Below the pieces are notes generated by a model. It saw only the letters and a program-made list of their open reading frames with translations. It searched no databases and had not been told where the DNA came from. From Thozetella sp. PMI_491 (Eukaryota; Ascomycota; Sordariomycetes; Chaetosphaeriales; Chaetosphaeriaceae), in contig MU270082.1 in the NCBI GenBank assembly GCA_021432635.1, positions 191,831 through 255,830 on the forward strand: DNA of 64,000 bases. Reading direction: 5' to 3'. This document shows positions 62,401 through 64,000 of this stretch, in pieces. The translations under genes were made by a program, and so were the position numbers. The stretch's first letter is position 1. The number at the start of each line of letters is the position of its first letter.

Positions 62401-64000
62401 ACGGGAAAAGGGCACGCGACCACCGGGGTCTTCTCCCTCGTTAACCTTGATAGATAAAGCTGCATGGGCTGTAAGCGGGTGCCTATCCCTTGATGCGCCT
62501 GTAAGACGGCACCGTGGGGGCGGCAGGAGAGCCAGCATCTTCCGGGATGAAGAAGGAACTGCCTGGCAGCAACCCAATAGGTCCCTTCCTGGCGGTTTCC
62601 TTTCGACCCTTATCAGAGGGGGCATGTGAAGACTTGATGGCATCCATGGCCGCATTGCCGCTCTGGAAACACGGGGAACGCTGTCGTGCCACCGCAATGT
62701 GGCCAGAGAGCCCTTCATTTCCAATTGCAGGGCTGCACGACGCACAGGAGCAAAGAGGCTCCGTCCGGGTCCGGATCATGCGATAATATAGCGCCTCCAC
62801 CGTCGAGCCATCGGGTCCTATCTCCTGCACCCTGCAAGGGAGGAGGCTGTCGTTCTAGAACAGCATGCGCATGGCCGTATTCCCGAGGCCCGTGGCTTGA
62901 GAGACACTCTCGGTGCCGGGTGGGGGGTTGCAAGATCAAGAAGGATGTTCGCGTCGAGACCTCTTCGCAGCGTTATCTACAGGCTTGGCCAGTAATGTGC
63001 ACCCACCGGCTCAACTCTCTCTGGCTCCCGGGTCTTTGCGTAGATTGTAAGACTGTCCTGATTCGGCCTTTCTGCTGGTCATCATGCCGTCGTGCAGCAT
63101 ATAGAGGAAGTATGCATGGCCCGCATATCAGACGACACCTAGGATATGCCCGCGCCCAGAGCGAAAGATATAACCCCAGATGTAAGGAGAGGTGGGTGGG
63201 AGATAGCAGTGCCAGGGGGAAGGAAGGTGTACCTCAAAGTTAGCATAGCTTCCTCACTTGCCGATCCCCCCACCATTGCAACTCCGCTATCGATAAGTCG
63301 CTGGCGTTGGCTAAGCCTTCATTCTTGTCTCAAACGAACTTTGGTAACTTGTGGATAGGGCGTTTGTTAAGTATACTTGGCCGTCTCAGCACTCACCCTT
63401 AGGCAATTCCCCACCTAATAACCTCGCGCTAGGGTACTCTCGCCCTAAAAGGGATGTCATAACGCAGCCCCAAGCATCTGAGATGCCTATGGTGAAGGTC
63501 GGCTGTAGGTATATGCATGTGCCAATCGTTCGTGAAGAACTCCTCTCATATCTCGACTGTTCAGCTATGGATACTGGGCGATTGTAACGAGGCATTAGGC
63601 CAAGTGCCATAGTAAGCACCATTGCCCTCACCAGCGTGGTTAGAGGATGCCAGACCTGTCAGTTGAATCTTGACTCCGTATACGGCAGCGATGCTCCCCG
63701 GAGCCGAGCGCCCGCTGAGGCCCTTGGGAGGCGCAACCAGCCTAAGCCAGCCTAAGTTAGGGAGGCATGGCGCACTTTGGTGGGCTGCAGTACCCGCTGG
63801 CGAGGCAAGGACAGCGCGCGGTACCGGAACTCTGCTCCTCAGCTTCCCACTACACTAAACAGGCTAGGCGAAAATATACGATTGGAAAGGCGTTGAATGC
63901 ACCAATATCGAGCAAGTTCCAACGAGTTGGAGATAGAGAAACCTTGTCACAGCATCTGCGCCAGTGTTTTGAAGGACCTCTGAGCGCTATATGCATCGCC
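56448..64000. other. Gene-free stretch to the window end
   Basis: About 7.5 kb. The first few hundred bases are the promoter and leader of the SWIM-like gene. The rest shows C-runs at 57712-57727, 58428-58443, 59240-59251 and 60935-60945, and no gene I can support. A weak kinase-like reading on the minus strand near 63.4-63.7 kb is described among the findings. A gene beginning beyond 64000 may have its regulatory region here. Confidence 0.45.
57712..57727. repeat. C16 homopolymer
   Basis: Sixteen consecutive C bases, preceded by a CT-rich stretch. Confidence 0.9.

Overview
The window looks like chromosomal DNA of a filamentous ascomycete, most likely a Sordariomycete and plausibly Chaetomiaceae. 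I infer this from the short GT-AG introns with CTRAC-type branch sites, the GC-rich coding style, a fungal flbD/rca-1 Myb regulator, and several proteins whose whole architecture matches filamentous-fungal families. No database search was possible, so the placement rests on recognising sequences.

Layout. 0-15.4 kb is ordinary and gene-dense: SMC1 cohesin ATPase (+), TFIIE alpha (-, convergent with SMC1), a BRCT-containing family X DNA polymerase (+), an MGST3-type MAPEG protein (+), COPII coat SEC23 (+) and ribosomal protein L12/uL11 (+). At 19.7-24.7 kb there is one large GT41 O-GlcNAc-transferase-like gene (+). At 35.7-36.7 kb lies a two-repeat Myb gene of the flbD/rca-1 type (+), isolated between two gene-free stretches of about 11 kb each. 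From 48.2-56.4 kb three genes lie on the minus strand: an unknown 920-residue coiled-coil protein, an NCBP3-like cap-binding protein with five KELFP-type motifs, and an unknown protein with a SWIM-like Cys/His cluster plus coiled coil. The last 7.5 kb has no gene I can support.

Most genes are spliced, and I rebuilt the exon structures by hand from reading frame and family conservation. Several exons are tiny: the first RPL12 exon is 4 nt, its last is 14 nt, and the last SMC1 exon is 18 nt. The genes are mainly housekeeping (chromosome cohesion, Pol II initiation, DNA repair, secretion, translation, nuclear RNA processing) plus a conidiation regulator. They form no obvious pathway cluster, and I see no transposon, CRISPR array, rRNA gene or convincing tRNA.

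The long non-coding stretches are not AT-rich in the way RIP-mutated repeats usually are. They hold simple repeats, G- and C-runs, short tandem repeats and a few hairpins. The most interesting items are the SWIM-like protein, the repeated KELFP motif, an intronic hairpin next to the branch site in RPL12, and the two gene deserts flanking the flbD-like gene.
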